Below the pieces are notes generated by a model, which saw only the letters and a list, made by a program, of their open reading frames with translations, had not been told where the DNA came from and searched no databases. Positions 1 to 7,394 of a stretch of 15,623 nt of DNA are shown piece after piece. The DNA is from Elusimicrobiota bacterium (GTDB taxonomy: Bacteria; Elusimicrobiota; Elusimicrobia; Elusimicrobiales; Elusimicrobiaceae): positions 1 to 15,623 of the forward strand of contig JAISVV010000040.1 of NCBI GenBank assembly GCA_031271365.1, given 5' to 3'. Numbering within the stretch: position 1 is the stretch's first letter; the number at the start of each line of letters is the position of its first letter. A program made the position numbers and the translations under genes.

Positions 1-1448
1 TCTTCTATAAAAAAGGCGCGCTTTACAATCAGCAAAAGTTTGATACCACCGTCCGCGATATACAAGAGAGATATGCCAACAAAGGCTATCTGCGCGCGGA
101 GATTGTACCCGTCCCCGCGCTGGACGAGGAAACCGGCCTTCTAAACATAAATTTTGACATAACCGAAAACAATATAGTATTTATTGACCACGTTGACGTA
201 ACCGGCAACGACAGCACAAAGACATATGTCTTCACCCGCGAGCTTACCGTTAAAGAGGGCGACGTCTTCAGCTACGATAAAATAAGGCGCAGCCAGGGCA
301 AAATTTTAAACCTGGGCTTTATCAACGACGCGCAAATAGATATCACCCCCACCAACGATATAAACAAAGTGGACGTCGGCTTTAACGTCCTTGAAGGCCG
401 CCCCGGTATGTTTACGGCGGGGATAGCGATGTCCTCCTTAGACGGGTTATACGGCGACGTTTCCGTAAACCATTTAAATTTGTTCGGCAAGGCGCAAAGG
501 CTTTCTTTAAGGGCTCTCTTCGGAAGCAAAATATTGGATTATACGGTAAGCTGGTCCACCCCGTGGATTTTTGATAAACCAACCTCTTTCGGCATAGACG
601 CGTTTAACACGCGCAGGTACCGCTCTTATTTAACAAATAACTCTGCCTATACCGAGCGGCGCATAGGCGGACGGCTGCACCTGGGGCCGCGCTTTAACGA
701 CGATATTTATAATTTAGGTTTATCCTACACCTTTGAGAGCATAGAGGTTTACGACATCAACCCCGATATTAAAGCCGGCCTGCTTGCGCAAGACGGGCTT
801 GTGGAAGGCAAAAACAATATGTCCACCCTGGGCGCCAGCTTTGCCATAGACACCCGCGACAACTACTGGGACGCCACCAGCGGCGCGCGCAACTCTTTGG
901 GCGTGGATTTATCCGGCGGGCCTTTTATGGGCGAGACGGATATTTACCGCTTTACGCTGCGCTCTTCCTACAACAAAACTTTGATAAACATAGGCAAAGA
1001 TTACCCCATTGTGCTTATGATAGCCAACCGCGCGGGCATGGTTAAACCCTACGGCGGCACGGAAGTGGTGCCGGCGTACGAAAGGGTGTTTTTAGGCGGC
1101 GCGGACACCATAAGGGGCTACGAAACCACCGGCCAGATAGGCCCCCAAAAAGGCGGCGAAATTTATTATATCGGCAATGTGGAACTAAAATTCCCTATAG
1201 CGCGCGAGGGCAGGCGCACCATAGCGCAGCTGGCGGCGTTTTTTGATATCGGCAACTCGTGGAAAGAATGGGGCGATATCAGGTTTAAAACCGGCCCCGC
1301 CGAGGACGAGTTTAAAATGGGCTTCGGCTTTGGCCTGCGTTTTACAACGCCTTCTTTGCCCATCAGGCTGGACTGGGGCTACGGCTTAAACCACAAAACG
1401 GGGGAGAAGAAATCGCAAATCTATTTCTCTATGGCTAATTTGTTCTAA
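1..1448 (+). CDS. bamA: Outer membrane protein assembly factor BamA (5'-truncated)
   Basis: The gene enters from the left edge in the frame starting at base 3, giving 481 residues of the C-terminal part. BamA is the Omp85 barrel that inserts beta-barrel proteins into the outer membrane. Fragment residues 1-50 look like the end of a POTRA domain (RYANKGYLRAEIVP). Residues ~59-136 form the last POTRA domain (FIDHVDVTGN, then TRELTVKEGD). The rest is the 16-strand barrel, with DTRDNYWDATSG at ~283-294 and the Omp85 loop-6 signature IRGY at ~370-373. The protein ends in a typical beta-signal with terminal Phe (IYFSMANLF). The internal GTG at 369 is not the real start, because coding similarity continues upstream to the edge. 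It is followed after 6 bp by the OmpH-like gene, the usual bamA-skp-lpxD order. TamA is less likely given that neighbourhood. Confidence 0.95.
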   Translation, partial: FYKKGALYNQQKFDTTVRDIQERYANKGYLRAEIVPVPALDEETGLLNINFDITENNIVFIDHVDVTGNDSTKTYVFTRELTVKEGDVFSYDKIRRSQGKILNLGFINDAQIDITPTNDINKVDVGFNVLEGRPGMFTAGIAMSSLDGLYGDVSVNHLNLFGKAQRLSLRALFGSKILDYTVSWSTPWIFDKPTSFGIDAFNTRRYRSYLTNNSAYTERRIGGRLHLGPRFNDDIYNLGLSYTFESIEVYDINPDIKAGLLAQDGLVEGKNNMSTLGASFAIDTRDNYWDATSGARNSLGVDLSGGPFMGETDIYRFTLRSSYNKTLINIGKDYPIVLMIANRAGMVKPYGGTEVVPAYERVFLGGADTIRGYETTGQIGPQKGGEIYYIGNVELKFPIAREGRRTIAQLAAFFDIGNSWKEWGDIRFKTGPAEDEFKMGFGFGLRFTTPSLPIRLDWGYGLNHKTGEKKSQIYFSMANLF

Positions 1449-1454
1449 ACGCTT

Positions 1455-2381
1455 ATGAAAAAAGGTTTATTTATCCTGCTGCTTGGCCTTACCTGCGCCT
1501 TATCCGCGCAGGAGGCGCCGCAGGTATTTGAAGCCTTTACGCAAACGCCCGAGGCAACCGCCCCCCCGCGCGGCGACCCTAAAGCCCAAAGCAGCGAAAA
1601 AATGGCCCTGGAAAAAAATGATACCGCCGTAGTAGTGCCCGTAGCCAATACCGAAACCGGCCCGCAGGCGCAGCAAAGCGCGCAGCCGCTGTTTAAAATT
1701 GCCGGCACCGCCGAAGAATTAAAGGCCCAACCCGTGCCGCAGGGCACCTTGGCTATTTACATCAACGTGGAAGAAGCCTTCAATAAAAACCCCTGGACTA
1801 TACAGGCCCGCCGCAGCCTGCGCCTTGAGCTGGAAACAACCCAGCTTGAATACGCGCAAATACAAGAGCAGCTTAAAGAGCTTAAAACCAAAGCCGAAAA
1901 CCTTCAAAAAGAAATAGATATATTTAAACCTTTCTACCAAAAAACCCCGGCGCCGGCGCAAAACGCCAACACTTACCCCAGCCTGCCCGCAGATAGTTTT
2001 GCCCCCGTCTTAGACAGCCTGCTTTTTGCGCCCGCGGCCGAGCATATCGCCAGCCCGGAAAATACGCCGCAGAAACTGCAGGGCCTTCAAAACAATTTAG
2101 ACGACACCCGCAAAACCATACTGGAAAAGGAAGCCTTTTTACTAAATTATAAAGAAATGTCTAAGGAAGAAGCGCTGTCGCGCCAAGACCGCATAGTGCA
2201 GGAGATTTTAAAAGAAATTTACAGCGGCATACGCGAATACGCCGCAGTGCGCAATATAGGCCTGGTAGTGGATAAAAAAGATTTAATCTACGGCAAACCC
2301 CTTGACGTTACCGACGAGTTTGTCAAGTGGATGAAAAACTATCACAAAAAATACCTCAAAGAGCACGGAGACATACTATGA
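1455..2381 (+). CDS. skp: OmpH/Skp-family periplasmic chaperone, enlarged
   Basis: This is probably a periplasmic holdase that keeps unfolded outer membrane proteins soluble on their way to BamA. The N-terminus ([18 protein letters not shown]) is a signal peptide with likely cleavage after Ala18. The OmpH core starts at ~98 ([18 protein letters not shown]). It has two charged helical arms at ~113-157 and ~206-255, and closes with the family-typical end [22 protein letters not shown] (~267-288, given here in overview). At 308 residues it is about twice the size of classical Skp. The extra length is a Pro/Ala/Gln-rich, low-complexity stretch after the signal peptide (~19-97) and a second Pro/Ala-rich insert (~158-205) at the expected tip of the helical hairpin. 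Only a weak ribosome binding site is visible. It follows bamA by 6 bp and its TGA overlaps the lpxD ATG (ATGA). The family call is firm from the ends of the core and the context; chaperone function is inferred. Confidence 0.82.
   Translation: MKKGLFILLLGLTCALSAQEAPQVFEAFTQTPEATAPPRGDPKAQSSEKMALEKNDTAVVVPVANTETGPQAQQSAQPLFKIAGTAEELKAQPVPQGTLAIYINVEEAFNKNPWTIQARRSLRLELETTQLEYAQIQEQLKELKTKAENLQKEIDIFKPFYQKTPAPAQNANTYPSLPADSFAPVLDSLLFAPAAEHIASPENTPQKLQGLQNNLDDTRKTILEKEAFLLNYKEMSKEEALSRQDRIVQEILKEIYSGIREYAAVRNIGLVVDKKDLIYGKPLDVTDEFVKWMKNYHKKYLKEHGDIL
2367..2370 (+). promoter_or_regulatory. Ribosome binding site that fixes the lpxD start
   Basis: GGAG lies 7 nt before the ATG at 2378, which itself overlaps the stop of the preceding gene as ATGA. 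The open frame extends 17 codons upstream to a start at 2327, but that would lie deep in the OmpH-like gene, and the protein from 2378 ([14 protein letters not shown]) begins exactly as LpxD proteins do. Confidence 0.75.
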
Positions 2382-3409
2382 ATTTAACGCTTGAGCAAAT
2401 TGCCCGGATAACCGGCGCGCGGCTTAAAGGCGACGGCAAAACAGTTATCACCGCGCTTTGCGGCCTGGACAGCCCTAAAGAGGGCGCGCTGTCTTACGCG
2501 GCTAAAATAGATAAACCCGAGGCTTTGGCAAATTTAAACGCAGCCGCTTTGATAGTGCCTGTGGCCGCTGAAAATATGGATTTGCCCTTTAAAGGCAATT
2601 TGCTCTACGCCGAAAACCCCGACTGGGCCTTTACCCTGCTGCTGCGCGCGGCGGATACTTTGAACAAAGATATCAAACCGGGCGTTGACGCGCGCGCCGC
2701 CGTAAGCCCGGGCGCAAAGCTGGGCAAAAACGTTTTTATCGGCGCAAACGCCGTGGTGGAAGACGGCGCGGTTATCGGAGATAATACCATAATTTACCCC
2801 AATGTCTACATTGGCCGCAACGTACAGATAGGCCAAAACTGCGTGCTTTACCCAGGCGCGGCGGTGCGAGAAGAGTGCATACTTAAAAATAAAGTTATTT
2901 TGCAGCCGGGCGCGGTTATAGGCTCCGACGGGTTTGGCTATATCTTCCATAACGGCAGGCACGAGAAGATACCCCAAATCGGCAATGTTATCCTGGAAGA
3001 CGACGTTGAAATCGGCGCGAACGCCACCATAGACCGCGCAAAGATTAACAGCACCATAATCGGCGCAAACACTAAAATTGATAATTTGGTGCAAATCGGC
3101 CATAATGTAAAGACGGGCGCGGCGTGCGTTATAGTTTCGCAAGCCGGCATAGCGGGCTCTACCGAGCTGGGCAATGGCGTTATAGTAGCCGGCCAGGCGG
3201 GCATAAACGGCCACATAAAAATAGGCGACGGGGCCGCCATAGGCCCGCAGGCCGGCGTTATGAGCGATGTGCAGGCCCATGCAAAGCTGATGGGCTCGCC
3301 GGCGTTGGAAGCGGGCGCTTTTATGCGCTCATACGCCATCTTCAAAAAAATGCCGGAGCTGTATAAAGAACTGATGGCAATAAAAAAGAAATTTAAGTTT
3401 TTCGGGTAA
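2378..3409 (+). CDS. lpxD: UDP-3-O-(3-hydroxyacyl)glucosamine N-acyltransferase LpxD
   Basis: This 343-residue enzyme performs the third lipid A step: transfer of a 3-hydroxyacyl chain from ACP to the 2-amino group of UDP-3-O-acyl-glucosamine, in the cytoplasm as a trimer. Residues 1-~100 are the uridine-binding N-terminal domain. From ~103 on, hexapeptide repeats build a left-handed beta-helix (for example [15 protein letters not shown]). Diagnostic LpxD features are SDGFGY (183-188) and the following loop, and the catalytic His242 in VQIGHNV. The C-terminal helix (~315-343) is basic and typical. Length matches the family. It overlaps the previous gene by 4 nt (ATGA), suggesting translational coupling, and is followed by a 68-bp gap with a palindrome before lpxC. 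Confidence 0.96.
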   Translation: MNLTLEQIARITGARLKGDGKTVITALCGLDSPKEGALSYAAKIDKPEALANLNAAALIVPVAAENMDLPFKGNLLYAENPDWAFTLLLRAADTLNKDIKPGVDARAAVSPGAKLGKNVFIGANAVVEDGAVIGDNTIIYPNVYIGRNVQIGQNCVLYPGAAVREECILKNKVILQPGAVIGSDGFGYIFHNGRHEKIPQIGNVILEDDVEIGANATIDRAKINSTIIGANTKIDNLVQIGHNVKTGAACVIVSQAGIAGSTELGNGVIVAGQAGINGHIKIGDGAAIGPQAGVMSDVQAHAKLMGSPALEAGAFMRSYAIFKKMPELYKELMAIKKKFKFFG

Positions 3410-3417
3410 GGCACAGA

Positions 3418-3435
3418 TATTACACGTATTACACG
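3418..3435 (+). repeat. Two tandem copies of a 9-bp unit
   Basis: TATTACACG occurs twice back to back (3418-3426 and 3427-3435) in the lpxD-lpxC gap, directly before the palindrome at 3436. It may be a chance duplication or the edge of a small repeat element. No function is evident. Confidence 0.5.
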
Positions 3436-3462
3436 CCGTCATTGCGCTGCCGGCAATGACGG
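3436..3462. repeat. Perfect 10-bp palindrome (REP-like) between lpxD and lpxC
   Basis: CCGTCATTGC (3436-3445) and its exact complement GCAATGACGG (3453-3462) flank a 7-nt loop. It lacks a following T-run, so it is not a typical intrinsic terminator, and the operon continues through it. Palindromes built on CGTCATTGCG-type arms are known as dispersed intergenic repeats in various bacterial genomes, so a REP-like element is a reasonable reading. It could alternatively stabilise mRNA ends or modulate lpxC translation, since it ends only 15 nt before the lpxC ATG. Confidence 0.6.
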
Positions 3463-3477
3463 GCAACAAGGGATTTT

Positions 3478-4311
3478 ATGCAAAGACAAACTTTGGGCGG
3501 CATCGTTACATTAAAAGGCATTGGCCTGCACACGGGCCGGCCGTGTTCTATGACTTTTAGGCCCTCGTCGCAAGGGTATATCTCCTTTGCGCGCACGGAT
3601 ATCAAGGGCGCGCAACCCATCGCGGCCGCGCTGGAAAGCGTAATATCCACCATGCGCGGCACAAATTTGGCCAATGATACCGCCGAGGTGCAAACCGTAG
3701 AGCCCGTTTTAAGCGCGGCAAACGCCTTTGGCGTAACGGATTTAATCGTCGAAATGGACGGGCCCGAGCCGCCCGTGATGGACGGCTCGGCCCTGCAGTA
3801 CGCTTTGGCAATGCAGCGCGCCGGCTTTAAACCGCTGGGCGGCGATTACCCAAGCCTAAGCCTAAAGGAACCCGTGGAGTTTAAAGACGGCGATATTTTC
3901 TATAAAGCCGAACCCGCGGATAAGACAATGCTTAGCTTTACCTTTGCCAGGCGGCACCCGTTTGCGCCCGCCGCGCGGCAAGAGTTTAACTTTGAACTTA
4001 CGCCGGAGAACTTTTTAAAAGAAATCGCCCCCGCGCGCACTTTTGGCTTTGAGGAAGAACTGGCCTTTTTAAAGCAGCACGGCCTGGCAAAAGGCGGCAG
4101 TTTGGAAAATTCGGTAATAATAACAAAGCAAGGCTATCTAAATACGCCGCGCTTTGAAACCGAGCTCGCGCGCCACAAAATTTTAGACATGCTGGGCGAT
4201 TTTAACCTCATGCGCCGCGCGCTTGGCAAAACGCGCGTAAGCTGCCAGGGCGGCGGGCACAAAAGCAATATCGCTTTTGCAAAAATTTTACTAGAAAAAC
4301 AGGGGCAATAA
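3478..4311 (+). CDS. lpxC: UDP-3-O-acyl-N-acetylglucosamine deacetylase LpxC, zinc ligand His replaced by Pro
   Basis: LpxC is the zinc-dependent, committed step of lipid A synthesis: it removes the N-acetyl group from UDP-3-O-acyl-GlcNAc. The 277 residues show the family motifs in order: GIGLHTG (15-20 region, His18), GPEPPVMDGSA (95-105), IAPARTFGF (183-191), RHKILDMLGD (232-241, with zinc ligands His233 and Asp237), and GGGHKSN (258-264, His261, the general-acid position). The expected TVEH motif, which holds catalytic Glu and the first zinc ligand (E. coli Glu78-His79), reads TVEP (73-76). Glu75 is kept but His is Pro76, codon CCC at 3703-3705, one base away from CAC. Everything around it aligns cleanly with no frameshift. 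Either the enzyme binds zinc differently, is weak, or the base is an error. A purine-rich AAGGGA at 3468-3473 serves as ribosome binding site. The gene ends 1 bp before fabZ. Confidence 0.93.
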   Translation: MQRQTLGGIVTLKGIGLHTGRPCSMTFRPSSQGYISFARTDIKGAQPIAAALESVISTMRGTNLANDTAEVQTVEPVLSAANAFGVTDLIVEMDGPEPPVMDGSALQYALAMQRAGFKPLGGDYPSLSLKEPVEFKDGDIFYKAEPADKTMLSFTFARRHPFAPAARQEFNFELTPENFLKEIAPARTFGFEEELAFLKQHGLAKGGSLENSVIITKQGYLNTPRFETELARHKILDMLGDFNLMRRALGKTRVSCQGGGHKSNIAFAKILLEKQGQ

Positions 4312-4312
4312 T

Positions 4313-4792
4313 ATGGGTAAATTAGAATTTTTACTTAAAGAAGAGCCGCAGGATATTTTGGAGCGGCCCGTAATAGAGCAAAATATCCCCCACCGGGACC
4401 CTTTTTTGTTCGTGGACGAAGTGTATCTTTTTGAAGATAAAAAATATCTTATGGGCCTGCGCCGCTTTACCGGTGAGGAGCCTTTTTTTAAGGGCCACTT
4501 TCCCAAATACCCGGTGGTGCCGGGCGTTATGATACTGGAAGCCATGGCCCAAACCGTCGGCGCGGCGGTTATGCAAAGCCCCAAATTTAAAACGCTTAAA
4601 GGCAAAGTGGCGTTTTTTGCCAGCATAGAGCAGGCTAAGTTCCGCAAGCAGGTGGCGCCGGGCGACCTTTTAAAAATAGTTATAGAACTGCAAAGAGTAG
4701 GCAAAATAACAAAAATATACGGCGAGGCCTATACATACAACGGCCTTTGCACGGAAGCTGTATTAAACTTCATAGTAGGAGATAAGGATTAA
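4313..4792 (+). CDS. fabZ: 3-hydroxyacyl-ACP dehydratase FabZ
   Basis: FabZ dehydrates 3-hydroxyacyl-ACP to trans-2-enoyl-ACP in fatty acid synthesis and so competes with LpxA/LpxD for the 3-hydroxyacyl-ACP pool. The 159-residue hot-dog fold protein has IPHRDPFLFVDEV (25-37) and the catalytic pair His62 (in GHFPKYPVVPG) and Glu76 (in ILEAMAQ), spaced 14 residues as in characterised FabZ. The N-terminal ~20 residues are a short family-typical extension. AGGGG at 4301-4305 lies 7 nt before ATG. It starts 1 bp after the lpxC stop and is a separate gene, unlike the LpxC-FabZ fusions of some other phyla. lpxA follows after 3 bp. Confidence 0.96.
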   Translation: MGKLEFLLKEEPQDILERPVIEQNIPHRDPFLFVDEVYLFEDKKYLMGLRRFTGEEPFFKGHFPKYPVVPGVMILEAMAQTVGAAVMQSPKFKTLKGKVAFFASIEQAKFRKQVAPGDLLKIVIELQRVGKITKIYGEAYTYNGLCTEAVLNFIVGDKD

Positions 4793-4795
4793 CCC

Positions 4796-5602
4796 ATGAG
4801 CATACACCCCACAGCCATCGTGCACGAAAGCGCAAAAATAGGCAAAAACGTAACCATAGGCCCCTATACGATAATCGGCAAAAAAACAACCATAGGAGAT
4901 AATACCTTTATCGGCCCGCACTGCGTGATAGAAAACACCCAAATGGGCCAAAATAACGAAATTATAGCAAGCGCGTTTATCGGCGTAAAACCGCAGGATT
5001 TATCTTACGACGGCATGGAAAGCATGGTGGTTATAGGCTCCGGCAACCAAATACGCGAATGCGTTACCATACACCGCTCCACCTCTTTAGAGCGCCCGAC
5101 CAAAGTGGGCGATAAATGTTTGTTTATGGCCAACTCGCACGTGGCTCACGACTGCGTTATAGGCAGTAATGTAATACTGGTTAACAGCGCCGGCGTGGCC
5201 GGCCACGTGGAGATACAAAATAACGCCATACTTTCCGGCTTGTCGGCGGTGCATCAGTTTGTGCGCATAGGGCGGCTGTCTATGCTATCGGGCTTAAGCG
5301 GGCTTGTTTTGGATTTACCGCCCTTCTGCCGCGCCACGGGCACGCGCGCAAAACTGGCGGGGCTTAACACCGTGGGTATGCGCCGCGGCGGCCTAAGCCG
5401 CGATGCCGTTAAAGCCGTTAAAGAGGCGTACAGGGTATTGTTTCTGTCCAAAAACACTTTGCGCGAATCTATAGAGCGGCTTAAAAAAACCAACCCGCCA
5501 CCCGAAGTGACGGAAATTATTAATTTTTGCGAAAACTCAAAACGCGGCATAACAAGCGCAAGGAAACGGGGCGCCGGCGCGGGGGCCGATGACGAGCAAT
5601 AA
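4796..5602 (+). CDS. lpxA: UDP-N-acetylglucosamine O-acyltransferase LpxA
   Basis: LpxA starts lipid A synthesis by moving a 3-hydroxyacyl chain from ACP to the 3-OH of UDP-GlcNAc; it is a cytoplasmic trimer. The 268 residues begin with IHPTAIVHESAKIG and run through left-handed beta-helix hexapeptide repeats to ~190, then a helical C-terminal domain. Catalytic His118 sits in HVAHDCVIG, aligning with E. coli His125. Gly166 aligns by hand with E. coli Gly173, the residue that sets acyl length, so a long (about C14) acyl chain is plausible. The last ~14 residues (RKRGAGAGADDEQ region) are an unusual Gly/Ala-rich tail whose GC-rich codons supply a G-rich ribosome binding site for lpxI, which overlaps lpxA by 14 nt. 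AAGGA at 4784-4788 precedes the ATG. Confidence 0.96.
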   Translation: MSIHPTAIVHESAKIGKNVTIGPYTIIGKKTTIGDNTFIGPHCVIENTQMGQNNEIIASAFIGVKPQDLSYDGMESMVVIGSGNQIRECVTIHRSTSLERPTKVGDKCLFMANSHVAHDCVIGSNVILVNSAGVAGHVEIQNNAILSGLSAVHQFVRIGRLSMLSGLSGLVLDLPPFCRATGTRAKLAGLNTVGMRRGGLSRDAVKAVKEAYRVLFLSKNTLRESIERLKKTNPPPEVTEIINFCENSKRGITSARKRGAGAGADDEQ

Positions 5603-6425
5603 TATCAAAAAACTGGGCATTATAGCCGGCGAGGGCAAATTCCCCGTGCTGGTAGCGAAAGAGGCCGCCTCCAAAGGGTTGGAGGTTTATGTTTTAGGCA
5701 TTAAAAATAACACCAACCTAAAAGATTTTGAGGGCTGCGCAAAAAAAACGCAGCTTTTGAAGCTGGGCCAGCTGGGCGCGGCCGTTAAATTTTTTAAGGA
5801 AAACGGCGTCGCCGCCGCAGTAATGGCCGGCCGGGTGGAGCATGTAAACATCTTTAGCGTAATGCCCGATTTGCGCGCCGCCAAGCTGCTGGCCGGCCTT
5901 AAAGATATGCGCGCCAAAAGTATTTTAGCCGCCGCGATAGAAGATTTTAAAAAAGAAGGGATAGAGTTTGCCTCCTCCGCTTTATTTTTAGACAGCGCAA
6001 AGCCGCAAAAAGGCACGCTTACCAAACGCGCCCCCACGCAGGACGAAAGCCAAAGCATAGAGCTGGGTTTTAAAGTATCCAAAGCGCTGGCCGGTTTAGA
6101 CGTGGGCCTTACAAGCGTCGTGTGCGACAGGGCCGTAGTAGCCGTAGAAGGCATGGAAGGCACCGATAACTGCATCAAACGCGCGGGCAAGCTGTATAAA
6201 GAATGCGCGCAAAACAAAGGCGCGGCCCTGGTGGTGGTAAAAGTGGCGCGCCCCGGCCAGGACCACCGCTACGATTTGCCAGTAGTAGGCAAAGGCACCA
6301 TAAAAAATATGCTTGAAGCCGGCGCAAAAGCCCTGGCCGTAGAAGCCGGCCATACCTTGGTTTTGGATATGGACGAAGTTATTGCAATGGCCGATAAAAG
6401 CGGCATTACCATAGTTGCCGTATAG
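5589..6425 (+). CDS. lpxI: UDP-2,3-diacylglucosamine diphosphatase LpxI
   Basis: LpxI hydrolyses UDP-2,3-diacylglucosamine to lipid X and UMP, replacing the metallophosphatase LpxH used in E. coli. The 278 residues open with LGIIAGEGKFPVLVA (9-23), followed by GRVEHVNIF (81-89), the RAPTQDE segment (147-153) and the strongly conserved ARPGQDHRYDLPVVG (220-234). Asp225 in that motif coincides in number and context with the catalytic Asp225 reported for Caulobacter LpxI. The end is GHTLVLDMDEVIAMAD and a short strand. The start overlaps lpxA by 14 nt behind a G-rich stretch. Together with lpxD, lpxC and lpxA it completes the pathway down to lipid X; lpxB is not adjacent. Confidence 0.94.
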   Translation: MTSNNIKKLGIIAGEGKFPVLVAKEAASKGLEVYVLGIKNNTNLKDFEGCAKKTQLLKLGQLGAAVKFFKENGVAAAVMAGRVEHVNIFSVMPDLRAAKLLAGLKDMRAKSILAAAIEDFKKEGIEFASSALFLDSAKPQKGTLTKRAPTQDESQSIELGFKVSKALAGLDVGLTSVVCDRAVVAVEGMEGTDNCIKRAGKLYKECAQNKGAALVVVKVARPGQDHRYDLPVVGKGTIKNMLEAGAKALAVEAGHTLVLDMDEVIAMADKSGITIVAV

Positions 6426-6433
6426 GGGATATA

Positions 6434-7351
6434 ATGAATTATGTTTACTTTTTCCTGCTGGCCTTTTGCTGGGGCACGGCGTTTGTAGGGGTTAAATATT
6501 CCGTTAACACGCTGGACCCGTATTTTTCAGCCTTTGCGCGCGTGTTTATAGGCTTTGTATTCTTTACGGCGTGGTTTTTGATAACTAAAAAAAAGATTTT
6601 CCTGCCGCGCAAAGAGGCCTGGCGGCCCTGGCTTGCCGGCTGGCTTATAATGGGCGTGCCTTTTATTTTTCTCTACTGGGGCCAGCAGTTTATACCTGCC
6701 GGCACCAGCGGCATTTTTAACGGCACCGTGCCTTTGTGGGTGTTTATTATAGCCGCCCTCACCCTGAAAGGGCAGGACGCTTTTACCTGGCGCAAAGCCG
6801 CCGGCGTTGTTTTGGGCCTTGCGGGGCTTTTTTTGGTAATGAGCCCGGCCATAGCCAAGTTTGCAGACGGCGCGGGGCAGGGCAAAATGGTTTTGTACGG
6901 CAGCCTTTCGGTGCTGTTTATGGCGTTTTGCTACGGCGCGGGCAATGTGCTTACGCGCTACATATTAACCAAAAATATCACGCTGGAGCAAAACATCTTC
7001 CAGCAGCACCTGTTCAGCGCGGTGTTTTTGTTTTTTGTAATGATTTTGGCCGGCGCAAAAATGCCTGGTAAAGAACTTTTGCAGCCAAAGCTGCTCTTTG
7101 CGCTTTTTTACGTGGCTTTGGTATCTTCGGCCTTGGCTTTGCTGCTGCTGTTTAAACTGCTTAAAGAATGGGGCGCGCTGCGCGCCAGCCTGGCAACTTA
7201 CGTTGTGCCCTTTATCGCCCTGGGCTCCGATTTTTTGATTAACGGCCGCGTACCCACCGGCTATGAGTTGGCCGGCATGATAATAATAATTTTGAGCCTT
7301 GCGCTTATACAATTTGACAGAACCAATAAGCCGCAAACGGGCGCTCATTAA
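6434..7351 (+). CDS. EamA/DMT-superfamily transporter
   Basis: This is an inner membrane protein of 305 residues with about ten hydrophobic segments arranged as two EamA repeats (roughly 1-140 and 150-290). It begins NYVYFFLLAFCWGTAFVGVK, a typical first helix of the 10-TMS drug/metabolite exporter family. The second repeat includes FCYGAGNVLTRY and the final helices end before a short polar tail. Substrates in this family range from amino acids to purines and cannot be read from sequence. AGGGGA at 6424-6429 precedes the ATG, 8 bp after the lpxI stop, so it is probably co-transcribed with the lipid A genes. Its position just before tdh-kbl makes an amino acid substrate conceivable, but that is speculation. 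Confidence 0.88.
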   Translation: MNYVYFFLLAFCWGTAFVGVKYSVNTLDPYFSAFARVFIGFVFFTAWFLITKKKIFLPRKEAWRPWLAGWLIMGVPFIFLYWGQQFIPAGTSGIFNGTVPLWVFIIAALTLKGQDAFTWRKAAGVVLGLAGLFLVMSPAIAKFADGAGQGKMVLYGSLSVLFMAFCYGAGNVLTRYILTKNITLEQNIFQQHLFSAVFLFFVMILAGAKMPGKELLQPKLLFALFYVALVSSALALLLLFKLLKEWGALRASLATYVVPFIALGSDFLINGRVPTGYELAGMIIIILSLALIQFDRTNKPQTGAH

Positions 7352-7378
7352 TAATGTAAAATTTAACTAGGACGTACC

Positions 7379-7386
7379 AAGGAGAG
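7379..7386 (+). promoter_or_regulatory. Strong Shine-Dalgarno for tdh
   Basis: AAGGAGAG lies 8-10 nt before the ATG at 7395 in the 43-bp gap after the transporter gene. It is one of the best ribosome binding sites in the window and supports this start. The gap itself holds no hairpin and no convincing spaced -35/-10 pair. Confidence 0.7.
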
Positions 7387-7394
7387 CATTACCC

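Noticed and set aside
2327..2377. Upstream extended start for lpxD
   Set aside because: It lies in the OmpH-like gene; ATG 2378 has GGAG at 7 nt and the expected LpxD N-terminus.
2534..3280. Long open frame of 248 codons on the minus strand opposite lpxD
   Set aside because: It is a shadow of the hexapeptide-repeat gene (repetitive GC-biased codons); it has no recognisable domain and lpxD is unmistakable.
4291..4330. Possible LpxC-FabZ fusion as in some other phyla
   Set aside because: A clear TAA at 4309-4311 is followed by a separate ATG at 4313 in a different frame with its own AGGGG site.
5687..6217. 176-codon minus-strand open frame opposite lpxI
   Set aside because: Antisense shadow with biased composition; no motifs or ribosome binding site of note.
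7314..7362. Possible tdh promoter: TTGACA at 7314-7319 and AT-rich TAATAATGTAAAAT near 7349-7362
   Set aside because: The -35-like hexamer has no acceptable -10 at 16-18 bp; the AT-rich patch is about 30 bp away. I do not claim a promoter, although a new transcript starting near here is plausible.
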